DNA from: Thioglobus_B sp964403565
GTDB taxonomy: Bacteria; Pseudomonadota; Gammaproteobacteria; PS1; Pseudothioglobaceae
Direction: 5' to 3'
Length of the DNA stretch: 38,931 nt
Assembly (NCBI GenBank): GCA_964403565.1
Contig: CAYOFV010000006.1
Span: 1 to 38,931 of the forward strand
Part shown: one piece after another, positions 16,259 through 25,615 of the stretch
How positions within the stretch are numbered: position 1 is the stretch's first letter
Layout of the letters: each line of letters opens with the position of its first letter
The notes under the pieces: model-generated
The model's input: the letters and a program-made list of their open reading frames with translations, nothing else
The model's database searches: none
What the model was told of the DNA's origin: nothing
Made by a program: the position numbers and the translations under genes

Positions 16259-19200
16259 ATGTCAAATTCTCAATTTGTTCACCTTCAATGTCAAAGCGAA
16301 TACTCTGTTGAGAACTCTCTAGTACGAATTCCAAAATTAATTGATAAGGCTAAAGACCTTGGTTTTTCATCAATTGCACTTACTGATAAATTTAATATGT
16401 TTGCTGCTGTTAAATTTTATCAAAAAGCAACAGCAGCAGGTATAAAGCCTATTTTTGGTGCACAAATTCGCATAAGAGAAGAAGATGAATATAGTGATGC
16501 ACTACTATTATGTATTGATCAGGTTGGTTATTTAAATCTATCAGATCTAATTTCTCAAGCGTATACAGGCAAACATGAAATCGAGGGTATAAGCTTAAGC
16601 AAAGAGCAAATAATTAAGCTTAACTCTGGCCTGATTATGATTGCATCAGCTCTTAATTCTGACATTACTCAACATCTATTGAGTAATCAAGTTATTGAGG
16701 CAAGTGAAAGGGCTAAATTTTGGCAAGAGGTGTTTGATGATAGGTTTTATATTGGGGTTGAAAGAACTTCGAGAGAGCACAATAATGAACACTTGCATCA
16801 AGCGCTTAATTTAGCGCTTAACTTAAACATACCAATAGTTGCAACAAATGATGTTCAGTTTATCGAAAAAGCAGATTTTGATGCACATGAGGCTCGTATT
16901 TGTATTTTTGATGGCACACTAATAGATGATACTAATCGTGCTAAGAAGTTTTCTACTGAACAATACCTCAAGTCAGATAAGGAGATGCAAGAATTATTTG
17001 CTGACATTCCTGAAGCTATAGAAAATACTCTGCAAATTGCAAAACGCTGCAATGTGCATTTCAAGCTATTTGATAAAAACTATTTGCCTGATTTTCCTGT
17101 ACCTAAAGGTATGACAATGGCAGAATTTTTTGCAAAAGAATCTGAGAATGGTTTATTAGAAAAACTTAACGGTAGAGATTTGGACAATAAGACCTATAAA
17201 GATAGGCTTAAATTTGAACTTGATGTGATTATCCAAATGGATTTTCCAGGTTATTTTCTTATTGTTGCTGACTTTATTCGCTGGAGCAAGGAAAACGGCA
17301 TACCTGTTGGTCCTGGAAGGGGTTCTGGTGCAGGCTCTTTAGTGGCTTATGTGCTTGGAATTACTAATGTAGATCCAATTAAACATGGTTTATTATTTGA
17401 GAGATTTCTTAATCCTGAGCGTGTATCTATGCCAGATTTTGATATTGATTTTTGTACCGATAGACGTGACGAAGTAATTGAATACGTTGCAAAGAAGTAT
17501 GGATCAGAAAAGGTGTCACAAATTATTACTTATGGCACCATGGCTGCAAAAGGCGTTGTGCGTGATGTAGGACGTGTTTTAGGACATCCTTATGGTTTTA
17601 GTGACAAGATATCCAAACTCATACCTAATGAGTTAAAAATGACACTTGATAAAGCCCTGTCTCCTAGTGATGAAGGAGGTTCGGACGACTTGCGTACTAG
17701 ATATGATGCTGAAGAGGCGGTAACTGAGCTGATAAATCTTTCAAAAAAATTAGAAGGTGTTGTGCGCAATGTTGGTACACATGCTGGTGGAGTGGTAATA
17801 GCACCTTCAAAAATTAGTGATTTTTGTCCAGTGTACAAAGCTAGCGAAACTGATGGTGTAGTTTCGCAGTTTGATAAGAATGATGTAGAAGCTGTTGGAT
17901 TAGTAAAATTTGACTTCTTAGGCTTGTCTAACCTTACGGTAATTGATAAAGCAATTAAGATGATAAACGCTAAAGAATTAAGCGAAGAGCCAATTGATCT
18001 TGATTCATTGCCATTAGATGATGAAAAAGTTTATGAATTATTGCAGCGTTGTGACACTACGGGAATTTTTCAGCTTGAGTCTGAAGGCATGCGTGGGTAT
18101 TTAAAGAAGCTGCAAGCAGATACTTTTGAAGATATTGTGGCTATGTTAGCCCTATATCGCCCAGGTCCTTTAGATGCAGGAATGGTAGATGATTACATCA
18201 ATGTAAAACATGGAGCTAAAGTAAAGTATCCACATCCGATGTTAGAAGAAATTTTAGCACCTACTAACGGGGTATTTTTGTATCAAGAACAAGTTATGCG
18301 CTCAGCACAGGTGATGGCAGGATATTCACTTGGTGGCGCTGATTTATTGCGTCGAGCAATGGGTAAGAAAAAGCCAGAAGAAATGGCTAAGCAAAGAGAT
18401 GTATTTGTATCTGGTGCTGCTAGTAATAATATTGATGAGAAAAAAGCCAATGAGATTTTTGACTTAATTGACAAGTTTTCTGGATACGGGTTTAACAAAT
18501 CACACTCTGTTGCATACGCCTATGTTTCTTACCATACAGCATATTTAAAATCTCATTATCCAGCGCCATTTATGGCTGCAGTTTTATCTGGAATGATGGA
18601 TGATACTGATCGTATTGCTTTTACTGTAAATGAAGTTGAGCAAATGGGCTTGATAATGAATCCTCCTAATGTATGCGAATCTGAATTTGAATTTACAATT
18701 AAAGATAAAAAGACTTTGTTTTATGGCTTAGGAGCTATTAAAGGAGTTGGAGAGGGCTTAGTTGAAGCGTTAGTAGAGGAAAGGCAGGCTAATGGCTTGT
18801 ATAAGGATATATTTGATTTTTGCCATAGAATTGAGAAAAAACATCTTAATAGGCGCGCAATTGAGGCATTGATCTATGCTGGAGCTTTTGATGTATTTGG
18901 TATTGATAGAGCCATACTTATTAAAACTTATCCTTCTGCTGTTAAACAAGCTGAGCAAAAGCAGAACGACGTCTCATCTGGTCAAGGTGGTCTATTTGCA
19001 GATGTGGAGCAGCATAATGAGTATGAGGTTAGTTACATAAACGCTAAAGAGTTTTCATTTCAGCAAAGATTAGCATTGGAAAAAAGTGTAATGGGTTATT
19101 ATTTTTATGACCACCCAACTGATGAATATAAGCAAGATCTTAAACATATAAGTGCAACCGTACCAAGCAACATAATTTATCGAAATAACAAAGATGTGCG

Positions 19201-19687
19201 AGTTTTGGCGCTTATTTCCGAAATACGCTACCGTGCAACAAAGTCTGGAGGGCAGATTGCCACTATTATTGTTGAGGATGGTTCAAAACAGTTAAATGCT
19301 GTGGCTTTTACTAAAGTGTTAGCGCAAGTGAGTGATAAGTTAAATGTTGATGAGGTTGTAGTTATAACCGGAAGAATTGGCAAAGACTTTAGAGATGAGT
19401 GGCAAATTGTAATTGACAAGATTGACAGCATTGATGAAGTAAAAATGAGTTATGCCAAGAGTTTTGAGATAGTTTTATCTGTTAATCATCAGTCAATTAT
19501 TAACAAAATCACCCCAATTCTTGTTGAGAATAAAGGCAATTGCCCAGTTAAGATAACATATGCTGATAAAAATATAAAAGGCTCAATACCGCTTAGTCAA
19601 GAGTATATGGTTAGTCCTAACAACAAGCTATCTGATGCAATTGATGATATTGCCCAGGATAGGATTACCAAAATTCATTATCACTAA
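16259..19687 (+). CDS. dnaE: DNA polymerase III subunit alpha
   Basis: This is the replicative polymerase core, 1142 residues (E. coli 1160). The N-terminal PHP domain (about 1-270) begins FVHLQCQSEYSVENSLV. The palm carries GPGRGSGAGSLVAYVLGI (352-369) and catalytic aspartates D393 and D395 in MPDFDIDF. The third is in VKFDFLGL. The fingers region has IFQLESEGMRG and PGPLDAGMVDDYI. An OB-fold near 975-1060 and a tau-binding tail follow. In the PHP motif a Gln-Cys pair replaces residues that bind metal in active PHP enzymes, so the domain is probably structural, as in E. coli. The ribosome-binding site is poor. The stop overlaps that of comEC on the other strand. Confidence 0.97.
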   Translation: MSNSQFVHLQCQSEYSVENSLVRIPKLIDKAKDLGFSSIALTDKFNMFAAVKFYQKATAAGIKPIFGAQIRIREEDEYSDALLLCIDQVGYLNLSDLISQAYTGKHEIEGISLSKEQIIKLNSGLIMIASALNSDITQHLLSNQVIEASERAKFWQEVFDDRFYIGVERTSREHNNEHLHQALNLALNLNIPIVATNDVQFIEKADFDAHEARICIFDGTLIDDTNRAKKFSTEQYLKSDKEMQELFADIPEAIENTLQIAKRCNVHFKLFDKNYLPDFPVPKGMTMAEFFAKESENGLLEKLNGRDLDNKTYKDRLKFELDVIIQMDFPGYFLIVADFIRWSKENGIPVGPGRGSGAGSLVAYVLGITNVDPIKHGLLFERFLNPERVSMPDFDIDFCTDRRDEVIEYVAKKYGSEKVSQIITYGTMAAKGVVRDVGRVLGHPYGFSDKISKLIPNELKMTLDKALSPSDEGGSDDLRTRYDAEEAVTELINLSKKLEGVVRNVGTHAGGVVIAPSKISDFCPVYKASETDGVVSQFDKNDVEAVGLVKFDFLGLSNLTVIDKAIKMINAKELSEEPIDLDSLPLDDEKVYELLQRCDTTGIFQLESEGMRGYLKKLQADTFEDIVAMLALYRPGPLDAGMVDDYINVKHGAKVKYPHPMLEEILAPTNGVFLYQEQVMRSAQVMAGYSLGGADLLRRAMGKKKPEEMAKQRDVFVSGAASNNIDEKKANEIFDLIDKFSGYGFNKSHSVAYAYVSYHTAYLKSHYPAPFMAAVLSGMMDDTDRIAFTVNEVEQMGLIMNPPNVCESEFEFTIKDKKTLFYGLGAIKGVGEGLVEALVEERQANGLYKDIFDFCHRIEKKHLNRRAIEALIYAGAFDVFGIDRAILIKTYPSAVKQAEQKQNDVSSGQGGLFADVEQHNEYEVSYINAKEFSFQQRLALEKSVMGYYFYDHPTDEYKQDLKHISATVPSNIIYRNNKDVRVLALISEIRYRATKSGGQIATIIVEDGSKQLNAVAFTKVLAQVSDKLNVDEVVVITGRIGKDFRDEWQIVIDKIDSIDEVKMSYAKSFEIVLSVNHQSIINKITPILVENKGNCPVKITYADKNIKGSIPLSQEYMVSPNNKLSDAIDDIAQDRITKIHYH

Positions 19688-21954
19688 CACTGTCTTAGAT
19701 AATATCTAGCATTATCCTGACGATATTCATTAATCCTTATTTTATTTCCAATATAAATATCAATTTGTCCAGAGCAACTTGTGTTTAATAAATTTATATT
19801 TAAATTGTTATAACGCTTAACAACTTTAGATGCCGGATGGTTAAAACGATTTTTAAATCCAGCCGAAACAATAGCGTGCTTGGGGTTTACAGCTTGTAAA
19901 AAATCAATTGTAGAAGAGGTTTTGCTTCCATGGTGTGGAACTATTAATACACTGCTAGATAGTTTATCTCTTATTGTTGCAATAAGATGATTTTCAGCTT
20001 TTTTCTCAATATCTGCACTTAATAGCACTGAATGTTTGTTATTCGATACTTTTATAACGCAAGATGCATTATTGCCAGTAAATTTGTCTTTAGGGTGTAG
20101 AATTTCAAAATATACATCGTTCCAACTCCAGTTTTGAGCTGTATTACAACTTATACTTGATGGAATTTTATCCGGAACGGAAGTAATAATTTCATTTATG
20201 GTTAATGCATCATTAATACTTTTAAAACCACCAATATGATCATTATCACCATGAGAAATAATTACTTTATCCAATTGGTTTATGTGTTGTGATCGAAGAT
20301 AGGGTATTACTACGGCATTACCAAGATTAAACCCTGATGGATAACTAGCTCCAGTATCAAAAAGTAGTGCATGATCTTTGGTTTTAACAACGATTGCAAG
20401 ACCTTGTCCTACATCGAGTGTTGTTACAAGAAATTCATTATTGTTAATTTTATTTGGATTGTTAAGAAATACACTTATGATTAATACAAGTGCAACTATT
20501 CTTAGTTTTAGATCTTTTGGTATAAGAAGCAAAAATACAGCAATAATAAGCAATATCAATTCTAAATTGGAATTGTGACCATAATTCCAAGTATTAAAAC
20601 TAACACTGCTAATAAATTTAAGAACATATGATAGTGCTTCAAGTGCTTCATTTGCAATTAGCAAACTAAGGTAAGACAATGATTCAAATCCAAAAGCGTG
20701 AAAAATTGCACCAATTAGCGCAAGAGGAGTGGTTATAAAGCTAAAAACAGGTATTGCAATTAAATTAGCAATAGGAGAGAGTACAGATCCTGATGCGAAA
20801 AACCAAGCTATCAGTGGCAGAGTTGCAATACTAATAAGTAGTTGTATATACAAAAGTTGGTATGCCCAATGCTTGCCTTTACACCTATCAAGTGCATAGA
20901 TAATAACAGCTACAACATAAAATGATAACCAAAACCCAATTGAGAAAATACTTAACGGATTAAAAATAAGAACAGCAATAAGTGCTATTCCGTATAGCTG
21001 CCAAGAGCTATGATTGCGACGCAAAATCAAACTTATAAATACAACAGAAGCCATAATAAGCGCCCTTTGTGTTGGAATAGAAAGTCCGGCAATTAGAGCG
21101 TAGATAATTGCGCTAGCTAGCCCGAAATAACTACCAATAATTTGATACGGTACTTTTGCAATACAGCTACTACACCTTCTCCAGATAAATCCAGCGAAGA
21201 GGAACACAAATCCGGAGATAAGGCCAATGTGTAGTCCTGAAATAACACTAAGGTGAGTAGTGTTGGTTTGAGTAAACAATTCCCAATTGTTTTTATCAAT
21301 TAGCGATCTGTCGCCAATAATAAGAGCATTCAACACCCCGCCAAAACTAAATTTATTAAATAAAGGTAAGAGGCCATCTCTAATTTTTGCACGAACAGAA
21401 TTAATAGATAAATCAGAATTGTGGTTGATAAATTTATTATCTGGTGAATTTCTTACATATCCAGTAGCATCAATTTGCTCATAAAATAAATATTTTTCAA
21501 AGTCAAAACCGCCTGAATTTTGAAAACTGTTGTTTTGTTTAAGTTTTACAACAAGGTTATAAAAATCACCAGTTTTTAATTTTGGTGTATTTTTAGCATA
21601 CCATGATAGTTTTAACTTTGATTCAAATGGTTTTTTACTGGTAAATATAAATTTAGATCTTTTATCGTCTGCCTCAACTAATGATGTTATTTCTCCATAA
21701 ATATTTATTGGCTTGTATAGAAATTCATCTGCAACTCTACTCTCTAAAACATATGCAGAAAATACACCCATCCAGGCGAAACCGAGTAGAAAAAATCCAA
21801 GATTTATCGATACTACTTTAAAACGAGAAAAAGTTGCAAAAATAAGAAGAAAAATTGCCAAAAATACGCTAAATTCTAAATACGAAATATCTAGTGTACT
21901 TTTATATGAAAAAACAATGATTCCAAGCAGGAAATTTATAGCAAAAATCAACAT
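19684..21954 (-). CDS. comEC: DNA internalization-related competence protein ComEC/Rec2
   Basis: ComEC is the inner-membrane channel that passes single-stranded DNA into the cytoplasm in naturally competent bacteria. Its 756 residues show all three parts: an N-terminal soluble segment between helices (about 70-190), a multi-helix competence domain (about 200-500, with THLSVISGLHIGL near 233), and a C-terminal metallo-beta-lactamase-like domain. The last has VGQGLA at 515-520, HGDNDH at 568-573 and HHGS near 674. The gene is full length, so DNA uptake or DNA scavenging is possible. No pilus genes lie in this window. Its 3' end overlaps dnaE by 4 bp. Upstream is a 346-bp gene-free region. Confidence 0.93.
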   Translation of the reverse strand: MLIFAINFLLGIIVFSYKSTLDISYLEFSVFLAIFLLIFATFSRFKVVSINLGFFLLGFAWMGVFSAYVLESRVADEFLYKPINIYGEITSLVEADDKRSKFIFTSKKPFESKLKLSWYAKNTPKLKTGDFYNLVVKLKQNNSFQNSGGFDFEKYLFYEQIDATGYVRNSPDNKFINHNSDLSINSVRAKIRDGLLPLFNKFSFGGVLNALIIGDRSLIDKNNWELFTQTNTTHLSVISGLHIGLISGFVFLFAGFIWRRCSSCIAKVPYQIIGSYFGLASAIIYALIAGLSIPTQRALIMASVVFISLILRRNHSSWQLYGIALIAVLIFNPLSIFSIGFWLSFYVVAVIIYALDRCKGKHWAYQLLYIQLLISIATLPLIAWFFASGSVLSPIANLIAIPVFSFITTPLALIGAIFHAFGFESLSYLSLLIANEALEALSYVLKFISSVSFNTWNYGHNSNLELILLIIAVFLLLIPKDLKLRIVALVLIISVFLNNPNKINNNEFLVTTLDVGQGLAIVVKTKDHALLFDTGASYPSGFNLGNAVVIPYLRSQHINQLDKVIISHGDNDHIGGFKSINDALTINEIITSVPDKIPSSISCNTAQNWSWNDVYFEILHPKDKFTGNNASCVIKVSNNKHSVLLSADIEKKAENHLIATIRDKLSSSVLIVPHHGSKTSSTIDFLQAVNPKHAIVSAGFKNRFNHPASKVVKRYNNLNINLLNTSCSGQIDIYIGNKIRINEYRQDNARYYLRQC

Positions 21955-22300
21955 ATTTTTTGTATAAATTTTAAGCAGTATTTGTAGTTCATGTAATTAG
22001 TATTTAATGATAGTCTAATATGTCGTGAAACACTTGATTTTATGCGTGGAACGTACAGAGTTTTCCTCCAGAGTGTAACTAAAGTAAAAAATTATGATTT
22101 TCTAATATTATGGTTTTAAGTAATTTTTTATAAGTCATTGATTTTTAATGAAAAAAAATAACTGTTTAGTTTTTATTCAAAACCATAGAAATACCTATTC
22201 TATAAAGGTTTTTACAAGTTTATTACAAGATATTAACAGAGTTATCCACAGTTTTGTTGGTAACTTTTTTAGATGTTGATTTATCAAGGTTTTTTGCTAA
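21955..22300. other. 346-bp AT-rich intergenic region between comEC and coaBC
   Basis: No credible gene is present. The region holds a short GC-richer island (about 22022-22078), a TATGGTTTT/AAAACCATA inverted repeat (22109-22117, 22179-22187), a hairpin at 22179-22212 and one perfect DnaA-box sequence TTATCCACA (22242-22250). Both flanking genes are on the minus strand, so it contains the end of the coaBC transcript and the start of the comEC transcript. It is the longest stretch without a gene in the window. Confidence 0.7.
22179..22212 (-). terminator. Candidate weak terminator or switch hairpin after coaBC
   Basis: On the minus strand AAAACC then TTT then ATAGAA pairs with TTCTAT and GGTTTT. 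The result is two 6-bp stems separated by a 3-base bulge, ending in four Us. Only a few GC pairs support it, so it may be a weak terminator for ribD-coaBC or part of the comEC leader. It lies about 89 bp beyond the coaBC stop. Confidence 0.35.
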
Positions 22301-23497
22301 TTATAAGAATTCTCTTATAAAGATTTTAAGAATTTTTTCAGCAATATTTTGTTTAGTGTTTTTGTCAATTTTTTCGACTAAATTTTTAGTAATAAAATAC
22401 ACCTCATTTTCATTGGATTTAAAGCCAAAATCAGCATTTGAAACATCATTTAAAATAATTGCATCGCAACCCTTGTTTTTTAGCTTGTTTTTTGCATTTT
22501 TTTCTAAATTTTGTGTCTCTGCAGCAAAGCCGATACAAATTGGTTTTTTATCTAAATTACAGACTTGTTTTAGTATGTCTTTTGTTGGTTCAAGTTCAAT
22601 CGTTAAATTATTTCCGTCTTTTTTAATTTTTTGATTGCTAATATTTTTTGCTTTGTAATCGCTTACTGCTGCTACCGATACAAAAATATCAGTTTTTTCG
22701 ATATTTTCCATAACGGTTTTGTGCATTTTTTCAGCACTAAGTGCGCTAATACATGTTGCCTTATTATTAAGATCTATTGAAATATTGCCATAAACAATCG
22801 TTACACTTGCCCCATTGTTTATAAATACATCTGCTATAGCTGACCCCATTTTTCCAGAGCTATGATTGGATATATATCGCACAGGGTCTATTTGCTCAAC
22901 AGTTGCACCAAGGGTAATCAACACTTCTTTGCCTGTAAGGTAGTTTGATTCAAAACTTTTGGCTACAAAATTAGCTATATTGCTTGGTTCTGCCAAACGA
23001 CCCTGACCTATATCTCCACAGGCTTGCTCGCCATGTTCTGGTTCAATTACTTTGAATCCTAACTTTGTAATATTTGTTAAATTATTAATAACAGAATTGG
23101 ATTTATACATCTCAACATTCATAGCAGGAGCTATAAATATATTAGCCTTTGTTGCAAGAATAACACTAGTTAATAAATCTGACGCTCTTCCAGTAGCAAT
23201 ATTTGCAATAGTATTTGCACTTGCTGGAGCAACTAAGACAATATCAGCCCATTTGGCCAACTCTATATGCCCCATGGCAAGCTCGGCTTCCTTATCCCAA
23301 AGATTGTTATGCACCTTGTGCTTTGATACAGTTTGTAGCGATAGATCGGTTATAAATTTTGCACCACCACTTGAAAGTATAACCCTTACATCTGCACCAA
23401 GATCTTGTAGTCTGCGAACTATATCTGGAGCTTTGTAGGCTGAAATTGAGCCGCTAACTCCAAGTACAATACGTTTATTGGTAAGTATCTTAGTCAT
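22301..23497 (-). CDS. coaBC: Bifunctional phosphopantothenoylcysteine decarboxylase/phosphopantothenate-cysteine ligase
   Basis: CoaBC carries out two consecutive steps of coenzyme A synthesis: joining cysteine to 4'-phosphopantothenate and decarboxylating the product. The 398-residue protein begins with the FMN-dependent CoaC domain. VLGVSGSISAYK is at 11-22, the catalytic histidine is H77 in MGHIELAKWAD, PAMN is at 124-127, and the active cysteine is C160 in GEQACGDIGQGRL (E. coli H75 and C158). The CoaB domain starts near 185, with RYISNHSSGKMGSA and a C-terminal lysine-rich loop. The start overlaps the end of ribD by 8 bp, indicating translational coupling of two cofactor genes. Confidence 0.96.
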   Translation of the reverse strand: MTKILTNKRIVLGVSGSISAYKAPDIVRRLQDLGADVRVILSSGGAKFITDLSLQTVSKHKVHNNLWDKEAELAMGHIELAKWADIVLVAPASANTIANIATGRASDLLTSVILATKANIFIAPAMNVEMYKSNSVINNLTNITKLGFKVIEPEHGEQACGDIGQGRLAEPSNIANFVAKSFESNYLTGKEVLITLGATVEQIDPVRYISNHSSGKMGSAIADVFINNGASVTIVYGNISIDLNNKATCISALSAEKMHKTVMENIEKTDIFVSVAAVSDYKAKNISNQKIKKDGNNLTIELEPTKDILKQVCNLDKKPICIGFAAETQNLEKNAKNKLKNKGCDAIILNDVSNADFGFKSNENEVYFITKNLVEKIDKNTKQNIAEKILKIFIREFL

Positions 23498-24539
23498 TAA
23501 TTGCCGCTGTTATTTTTATATCTTTGCCTATGGTTCGTATATCTTTAATTGTTAAAGATATTTTTTTATCCATAGTGTCAATTGGAAGGTTGATAAATGA
23601 ATTAGCATCACTACCCATAATAATTGGCGCTGTATAGATAACAAATTCATCAATCAACTTATCTTTCAGCATAGCACCAATAAGACCAGGGCCAGCCTCA
23701 AGTAAAACACTATTGATTTCTTTATCTGCAAGTGTTGTTAATACATTAGTAAGATTAACTTTGCCTTTGCTGTTGTTGGTAGAGTTGTTACTATTAAAAA
23801 TTATTGTAGGAGCTTCATCCGAAAGAATATTTAGTTTGGCATCGTTAATTATATCTTTACTATCAATAACTACCCTAATTGGAGATGCTGTAGTATCATC
23901 AAGCCTAACGGTCATTGATGGATTATCAGCAATTACTGTGCCAGATCCAGTCATAATGGCTTGGTTTTGAGATCTTAATTTATGCACATCAACTCTTGCA
24001 GCATCAGATGTAATCCATTTACTTTCACCAGATGCCATCGAGGTTTTTCCATCTAAACTCATTGCAACTTTACAAGTTACAAATGGACGTTTGTCTACCA
24101 TACGTTTGATAAATCCACGGTTTAATTCTTTCGCTTGTTCTTCAAGTAGGCCAACTTTAACTTTAATACCAGCGTTTTTAAGAATCTCAATGCCACGACC
24201 ACTTACTTGTGGATTTGGATCAAGCATTGCGATGATAACTTTTTTAGCTCCAGAGTTTACAATTGCATCAGCGCAAGGCGGGGTTTTTCCTTGATGTGAA
24301 CACGGTTCAAGTGTTAGATAAATTGTTGCACCGTTTGCATTATTGTTGATTTGATTTAGTGCATTAACCTCAGCGTGGTTTTCGCCATATTTTTGATGCC
24401 AGCCTTTGGCGATAATATTATCGTCTTTTGTAATCACACAACCAACCATAGGATTGCCTTTAACACTAAGCATTCCCTTGCGTGCAAGCCTTAGTGCAAT
24501 AGACATATTTTCTCTATCGTTTATTGAAAAAGTTGACAT
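23490..24539 (-). CDS. ribD: Riboflavin biosynthesis deaminase/reductase RibD
   Basis: RibD performs two steps of riboflavin synthesis: zinc-dependent deamination of the pyrimidine intermediate, then NADPH-dependent reduction of the ribose chain. The deaminase domain (1-145) has HAEVNAL with H55 and E57, then the zinc cysteines C80 and C89 in the PCSHQGKTPPC motif. The reductase domain (about 150-349) begins RPFVTCKVAMSLDGKTSM and contains GPGLIGAML. Length is normal (E. coli 367). It is divergent from recA, with only 68 bp between start codons. I see no FMN riboswitch in that short space. Confidence 0.96.
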   Translation of the reverse strand: MSTFSINDRENMSIALRLARKGMLSVKGNPMVGCVITKDDNIIAKGWHQKYGENHAEVNALNQINNNANGATIYLTLEPCSHQGKTPPCADAIVNSGAKKVIIAMLDPNPQVSGRGIEILKNAGIKVKVGLLEEQAKELNRGFIKRMVDKRPFVTCKVAMSLDGKTSMASGESKWITSDAARVDVHKLRSQNQAIMTGSGTVIADNPSMTVRLDDTTASPIRVVIDSKDIINDAKLNILSDEAPTIIFNSNNSTNNSKGKVNLTNVLTTLADKEINSVLLEAGPGLIGAMLKDKLIDEFVIYTAPIIMGSDANSFINLPIDTMDKKISLTIKDIRTIGKDIKITAAIND

Positions 24540-24550
24540 GATATTTCAGA

Positions 24551-24567
24551 TATAATTGTGCAATTAT
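24551..24567. promoter_or_regulatory. recA/ribD divergent control region: TATAAT and inverted repeat
   Basis: In the 68-bp gap between ribD and recA, a perfect -10 TATAAT (24551-24556) reading toward recA overlaps ATAATTG-TG-CAATTAT (24552-24567), 7-bp arms around two bases. No -35 match is found at 16-18 bp. A TTGACA at 24533-24538 is only 12 bp away. No LexA-type CTGT-N8-ACAG box is present, unlike recA of E. coli. The repeat could be an operator or a coincidence of AT-rich DNA. Confidence 0.45.
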
Positions 24568-24607
24568 TTTGTATAAAAGTTAACCATATTTTACTCGGGA
24601 GAATAAC

Positions 24608-25615
24608 GTGGATGAGAATAAAAAACAAGCCTTAAAAGCAGCGCTTAGTCAAATAGATAAACAATTTGGCAAAGGCTCGGTAATGTTTTTAGGTGATGAG
24701 CAATCTAATTCAGATATTGAAGCAGTTTCAACTGGAAGTTTGTCATTAGATATTGCTTTAGGTATTGGCGGTTTGCCACGTGGCCGTATTATTGAAATTT
24801 ACGGCCCAGAGTCATCAGGAAAAACTACGTTAACCCTTCATGCAATAGCCGAGATGCAAAAAGTTGGCGGCACGGCTGCATTTATCGATGCAGAGCATGC
24901 TCTTGATCCACAATATGCTAAGCGCTTAGGTGTTAATACTGATGAGTTGTTAATATCGCAACCAGATACTGGTGAGCAGGCATTGGAGATTGCAGATATG
25001 TTAGTTCGATCAGGCGGTGTTGATATTGTAGTGATTGATTCTGTTGCTGCCCTTACTCCAAAGGCCGAAATTGAAGGTGACATGGGTGATTCACATATGG
25101 GATTGCAAGCACGACTTATGTCACAAGCTTTAAGAAAACTAACGGCAAACATCAAGAAAACCAATACTATGGTTATATTTATTAACCAGCTTAGAATGAA
25201 GATTGGAGTTATGTTTGGCAATCCAGAAACCACTACAGGCGGTAATGCGCTTAAGTTTTATGCATCTGTTAGACTTGATATTCGCAGAATAGGTGCAATT
25301 AAAAAAGGTGATGAGATTCTTGGTAATGAAACCAGAGTTAAAGTGTTAAAAAACAAAGTATCCCCACCATTTAAACAAGCTGAATTTCAAATTTTGTATA
25401 ACCAAGGAATCTCTCGTGAGAGTGAAATTATTGATCTTGGTGTGGCAAATGGCTTTGTAGAAAAAGCCGGAGCTTGGTACAGTGTAGAAGGTACGCGTAT
25501 AGGCCAGGGTAGAGACAATGCAAGAGATTATTTAAAAGAAAATCCTGAACTAAGCCAAGAAATTGAGAACAAAATTCGTGAAAAATTAAACTCTGGTGCC
25601 AAATCAGAAGAGTAA
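24608..25615 (+). CDS. recA: Recombinase RecA
   Basis: RecA forms filaments on single-stranded DNA and drives strand exchange. The 335-residue protein has the Walker A motif GPESSGKTT (66-74), the MAW-type EIYGPESS context, and the DNA-binding loop segment FINQLRMKIGVMFGNPETTTGGNALKFY near 190-220. The latter is highly conserved. The C-terminal acidic tail is short. The start is GTG at 24608, supported by GGGAG (24597-24601) six bases upstream and by the typical DENKKQALKAAL N-terminus. recX begins inside its last codons. Confidence 0.98.
   Translation: MDENKKQALKAALSQIDKQFGKGSVMFLGDEQSNSDIEAVSTGSLSLDIALGIGGLPRGRIIEIYGPESSGKTTLTLHAIAEMQKVGGTAAFIDAEHALDPQYAKRLGVNTDELLISQPDTGEQALEIADMLVRSGGVDIVVIDSVAALTPKAEIEGDMGDSHMGLQARLMSQALRKLTANIKKTNTMVIFINQLRMKIGVMFGNPETTTGGNALKFYASVRLDIRRIGAIKKGDEILGNETRVKVLKNKVSPPFKQAEFQILYNQGISRESEIIDLGVANGFVEKAGAWYSVEGTRIGQGRDNARDYLKENPELSQEIENKIREKLNSGAKSEE

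Noticed and set aside
22242..22250. Perfect DnaA box TTATCCACA in an AT-rich intergenic region as a replication origin
   Set aside because: Only one perfect box is visible, and about half a chance match is expected in a window of this size and composition. The ribosomal and RNA polymerase genes would be transcribed toward it, which is the wrong direction for a nearby origin. No dnaA, dnaN or mnmG is adjacent.
22301..22320. 8-bp palindrome TTATAAGA-ATTC-TCTTATAA at the end of coaBC as a terminator
   Set aside because: Stem is nearly all A-T, overlaps the coding end, and is not followed by a U run on the minus strand.
22254..22634. Plus-strand open frame of 126 codons opposite the 3' half of coaBC
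   Set aside because: It lies antisense to conserved coaBC, has no ribosome-binding site, and its hydrophobic Phe/Ser-rich product reflects the complement of AT-rich Lys/Asn codons.
24533..24538. TTGACA as the -35 box of recA
   Set aside because: Spacing to TATAAT is only 12 bp, too short for a functional sigma-70 promoter, and it overlaps the ribD start codon.
24540..24607. FMN riboswitch ahead of ribD
   Set aside because: The space is only 68 bp and lacks the conserved FMN-aptamer sequences.
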